A stretch of 64,000 nucleotides of DNA, from the NCBI GenBank assembly GCA_002332905.1, contig DDAM01000062.1:131739-195738 (forward strand), in the 5' to 3' direction. Below, piece by piece: positions 62,157-64,000 of this stretch. The notes below the pieces were generated by a model. That model saw only the letters and a list, made by a program, of their open reading frames with translations. It ran no database searches and was not told where the DNA came from. The DNA comes from Firmicutes bacterium UBA2058 (lineage in GTDB: Bacteria > Bacillota > Clostridia > Tissierellales > Sedimentibacteraceae). The position numbers were made by a program, and so were the translations under genes. Positions within the stretch are counted from its first letter, which is position 1. Each line of letters begins with the position of its first letter.

Positions 62157-62744
62157 TTATAACACGAACCACCATACACTACACGCAACTATTGTACCAA
62201 CAATGCAAATAATAGTGTCATTCATAGTATCTACCAGCCCCGCAGGTTGAATAGCTTTTACGGATAAATGATTATTTGAATTATGCTTTTTCTGCCACCT
62301 TTGATGATCTGTATGCATTATACAGTCAACAACATACTCTGCAACCTCCCATAAAGTATGAAGTGTAATTGAAAAAGTTAAGCAGAAAAAAAGTATATTA
62401 AATTTACTCAATCCTTCGACTTTGCTTGAAATTGCAATCCCAAAACTTATAAAGGCAATACCAGACAGAAAATGAATTAATATGTCCCACCAAGCATATT
62501 TATCATAATATTTAAGGGTACTGCCGAGATATATCGTCATAAAGATAAGTGTAAAATATAATATGCTGCCTAATAAATCTATTTTTATATTAAAAAACCA
62601 ATCCATTAAAACAAGCAAAAATGTAAGTATAAATACTGTAATAGTTGGTATAATCGATTTAAAATTACGTTTATAAATATAGTAAATAGTTATAATTATT
62701 AAAGTTGCCCGAATTAGATTTACATATATATCTAAGAATGTCAT
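62157..62744 (-). CDS. DUF2238-like membrane protein (second paralogue)
   Basis: This 195-residue protein has about six helices with YAWWDILIHFLSGIAFISFG, LHTLWEVAEYVVDCIMHTDH and a late GLVDTMNDTIICIVG. The polar pattern matches the 9550-10113 product, plus an extra basic loop (QRWQKKHNSNNH). Function unknown. Confidence 0.7.
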   Translation of the reverse strand: MTFLDIYVNLIRATLIIITIYYIYKRNFKSIIPTITVFILTFLLVLMDWFFNIKIDLLGSILYFTLIFMTIYLGSTLKYYDKYAWWDILIHFLSGIAFISFGIAISSKVEGLSKFNILFFCLTFSITLHTLWEVAEYVVDCIMHTDHQRWQKKHNSNNHLSVKAIQPAGLVDTMNDTIICIVGTIVACSVWWFVL

Positions 62745-62942
62745 TTGCCTACGTATAATCCAATTATCCCTCTAAAGAGGGTAGTTGGATTATTTTCCTT
62801 TTTTCTAATCTTTTTATTTTTGTATTGTAATTAACAGCTATAATAAATTGACGTTTGTATTTATGTGATCACACTTCAAATATAGTTTGCGCCTGTTTTT
62901 TAATTTAATTCACTATACTATTCTTAATAATTGTTTCTGATT

Positions 62943-62998
62943 AAAATGGGATTAGATGTACTTTATTGGACTGGTATGCGTATAGATGAATTACAATT
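62943..62998 (+). pseudogene. Internal scrap of the tyrosine integrase gene
   Basis: KMGLDVLYWTGMRIDELQLE is readable and matches residues about 183-203 of Int (KMGLEVLYWTGMRIGELLAL), with nucleotide identity over most of 50 bp. It contains the first catalytic Arg. It lies 4.2 kb beyond the outer att core, so it marks another past insertion or a recombination footprint. Confidence 0.65.
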
Positions 62999-63137
62999 GG
63001 AATTATTTTAAGAAAAATTAGTAAGTATAATAAAATTTTAAAAAATAATATGGAACACATATGGGACATGTGAATATTATGATATTGTACAGGCTAGATT
63101 ATTTACCTGTAACATATTGAAAAGGAATGTGAGAAAC

Positions 63138-64000
63138 ATGTCAAATATATTTAATATATATAATGAAAGTATAAAAGATAATAACGAGCAAAATTTCATT
63201 GAAGTACAACAAACGCCAGGATTAAATGCAGCTGCTGCATTTAATATAGTAGGTTCAATTGCTGCAGAAGAAAATGCACTTGCAGCTATAATACAAGAAG
63301 AAGCAGATAAGTTATCTTTATTAACTAGCGCTAATTTAACTTTTACTAATTTTACTAATTTGACTGGAAGCATTATTCGTACAATGAAAATCGTATTGCT
63401 GAAAAATACAGTTTTAGAAGCAAAGTTAACAGAAACTTTAAACTATATTGATAGCGAAAACTTTACAATTACTCCAGCTTTTGTAGATAATTTAATAGCA
63501 ATTCTTAGTAGAATAGCAAACGAAGAAAATGCATTAGGAAATTTAATTAGAGCATTAGGAAATGCAGTTAGGTTGTTAGCGCCAAGTCTTACCTTAGCAC
63601 AATTACAGGCTGTTGACCAAATTGTAACATCACTTATGAGAGTTATAACAGAAAAAAATCTTGTGCTTTTAAGTAAATTAAGAAGAATTGTTAGATTTAT
63701 AGTTAATAATTCAGCTGCTTTTCCAACTCCAACCCCAGCGCAGGTAGCTGCAGCAATAGCTGCAATAAATAATCTAATAAATTCAATAATTGTTGAAGAA
63801 AACGGACTTGCTGTTTTAATTGAAGGTGAAGCAGCTAAATTAAGCAGAGCAATAGCTTTAACTACTACCCCAGCAGGTATACCTGGCTTATTAGCATTCA
63901 ATACTACTATCACATCTGTTATAGATATAGTAGTTCAGAAAAATATGATTTTAGAAGCTAAACTTGAAGATATACTTGCATTACTTGCATTAGGCTTTAC
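63138..64000 (+). CDS. Repetitive alpha-helical protein, possible spore surface protein, partial
   Basis: ATG 63138 behind AAAGGAATGTGAG opens a plus-strand frame to the window edge (287 residues seen). Three repeats of about 90 residues each have an acidic helix (SIAAEENALAAIIQEEADKL; RIANEENALGNLIRALGNAV; SIIVEENGLAVLIEGEAAKL) and a second helix ending KNTVLEAKL, KNLVLLSKL or KNMILEAKL. Similar EExALAxIIxxEaeK/Q repeats occur in clostridial collagen-like or exosporium proteins as I recall. The minus-strand frames across it are shadows. Confidence 0.7.
   Translation, partial: MSNIFNIYNESIKDNNEQNFIEVQQTPGLNAAAAFNIVGSIAAEENALAAIIQEEADKLSLLTSANLTFTNFTNLTGSIIRTMKIVLLKNTVLEAKLTETLNYIDSENFTITPAFVDNLIAILSRIANEENALGNLIRALGNAVRLLAPSLTLAQLQAVDQIVTSLMRVITEKNLVLLSKLRRIVRFIVNNSAAFPTPTPAQVAAAIAAINNLINSIIVEENGLAVLIEGEAAKLSRAIALTTTPAGIPGLLAFNTTITSVIDIVVQKNMILEAKLEDILALLALGF

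Noticed and set aside
63077..63913. Two minus-strand frames of 98 and 156 residues
   Set aside because: The plus strand holds one continuous frame with SD and regular repeats; the minus frames are its shadow.

Overview
The window is AT-rich DNA of a Gram-positive, strictly anaerobic type, most likely a Clostridia or Tissierellia-like Bacillota. This rests on strong AGGAGG-type ribosome binding sites, frequent TTG/GTG starts, a T-box leader, a hydroxyproline dehydratase-type glycyl radical enzyme with its activase, B12 and fluoride riboswitches, and a clostridial kdp operon with extra small genes. No rRNA or tRNA gene was seen. The genus cannot be fixed from the sequence alone.

Chromosomal part 1 (1-38.6 kb). 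At the left edge, two minus-strand cobalamin riboswitches with terminator platforms control a DUF4430/Ig-type surface protein and an isolated cobJ. Between them are two YitT-family membrane genes. A damaged locus follows, where a truncated sensor gene is joined to a TAXI binding-protein gene that has lost its start. Next come a TraX-like gene, a T-box-led cysK-cysE operon, a fluoride riboswitch with a cation/proton antiporter, and hypE-hypD behind a sigma-54-type promoter with upstream inverted repeats. A GDT1-family transporter gene and a glycolipid glycosyltransferase gene precede a nine-gene minus-strand operon: peptide ABC importer, two ATC-hydrolase-like proteins, D-aminoacylase-like amidohydrolase and C26 peptidase, with a divergent LysR gene. 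The kdp locus has the order small ORF-kdpF-kdpA(frameshifted)-kdpB-kdpC-small ORF-kdpD-kdpE, with two related promoters.

Mobile part (40.4-57.4 kb, plus a remnant to 58.7 kb). The 3' end of guaA is an attachment site. A roughly 17 kb element lies between a GAGTGGGAATA core at the guaA stop and a GAGTGGGAGTA core at 57.38 kb. It has a tyrosine integrase, Xis-like proteins, a divergent cI/cro switch with three operators, a Rha-type regulator, a frameshifted replisome organiser, a G40P-type helicase loader, a J-domain protein, an HNH nuclease, a cold-shock protein, a sigma-like factor and one HK97-type major capsid protein. No terminase large subunit, portal, protease or tail gene was seen. This fits a phage satellite or a strongly reduced prophage. 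A RelA/SpoT-type toxin plus Panacea-domain antitoxin pair lies between int and the right end. A 32-bp palindrome family (GTAGTTA-N18-TAACTAC) occurs six times, three of them in tandem inside the J-domain gene. A structured RNA element with its own promoter and terminator occurs twice. A third att-like core at 58.69 kb bounds the remnant of an older insertion.

Chromosomal part 2 (58.7-64 kb). A MerR regulator with the typical 19-bp-spacer promoter leads an operon with a flavin/PPOX-type protein and an unknown protein. A decayed DUF2383 gene, a DUF2238-like membrane protein, a 50-bp scrap of integrase and the start of a repetitive, possibly exosporium-type protein complete the window.
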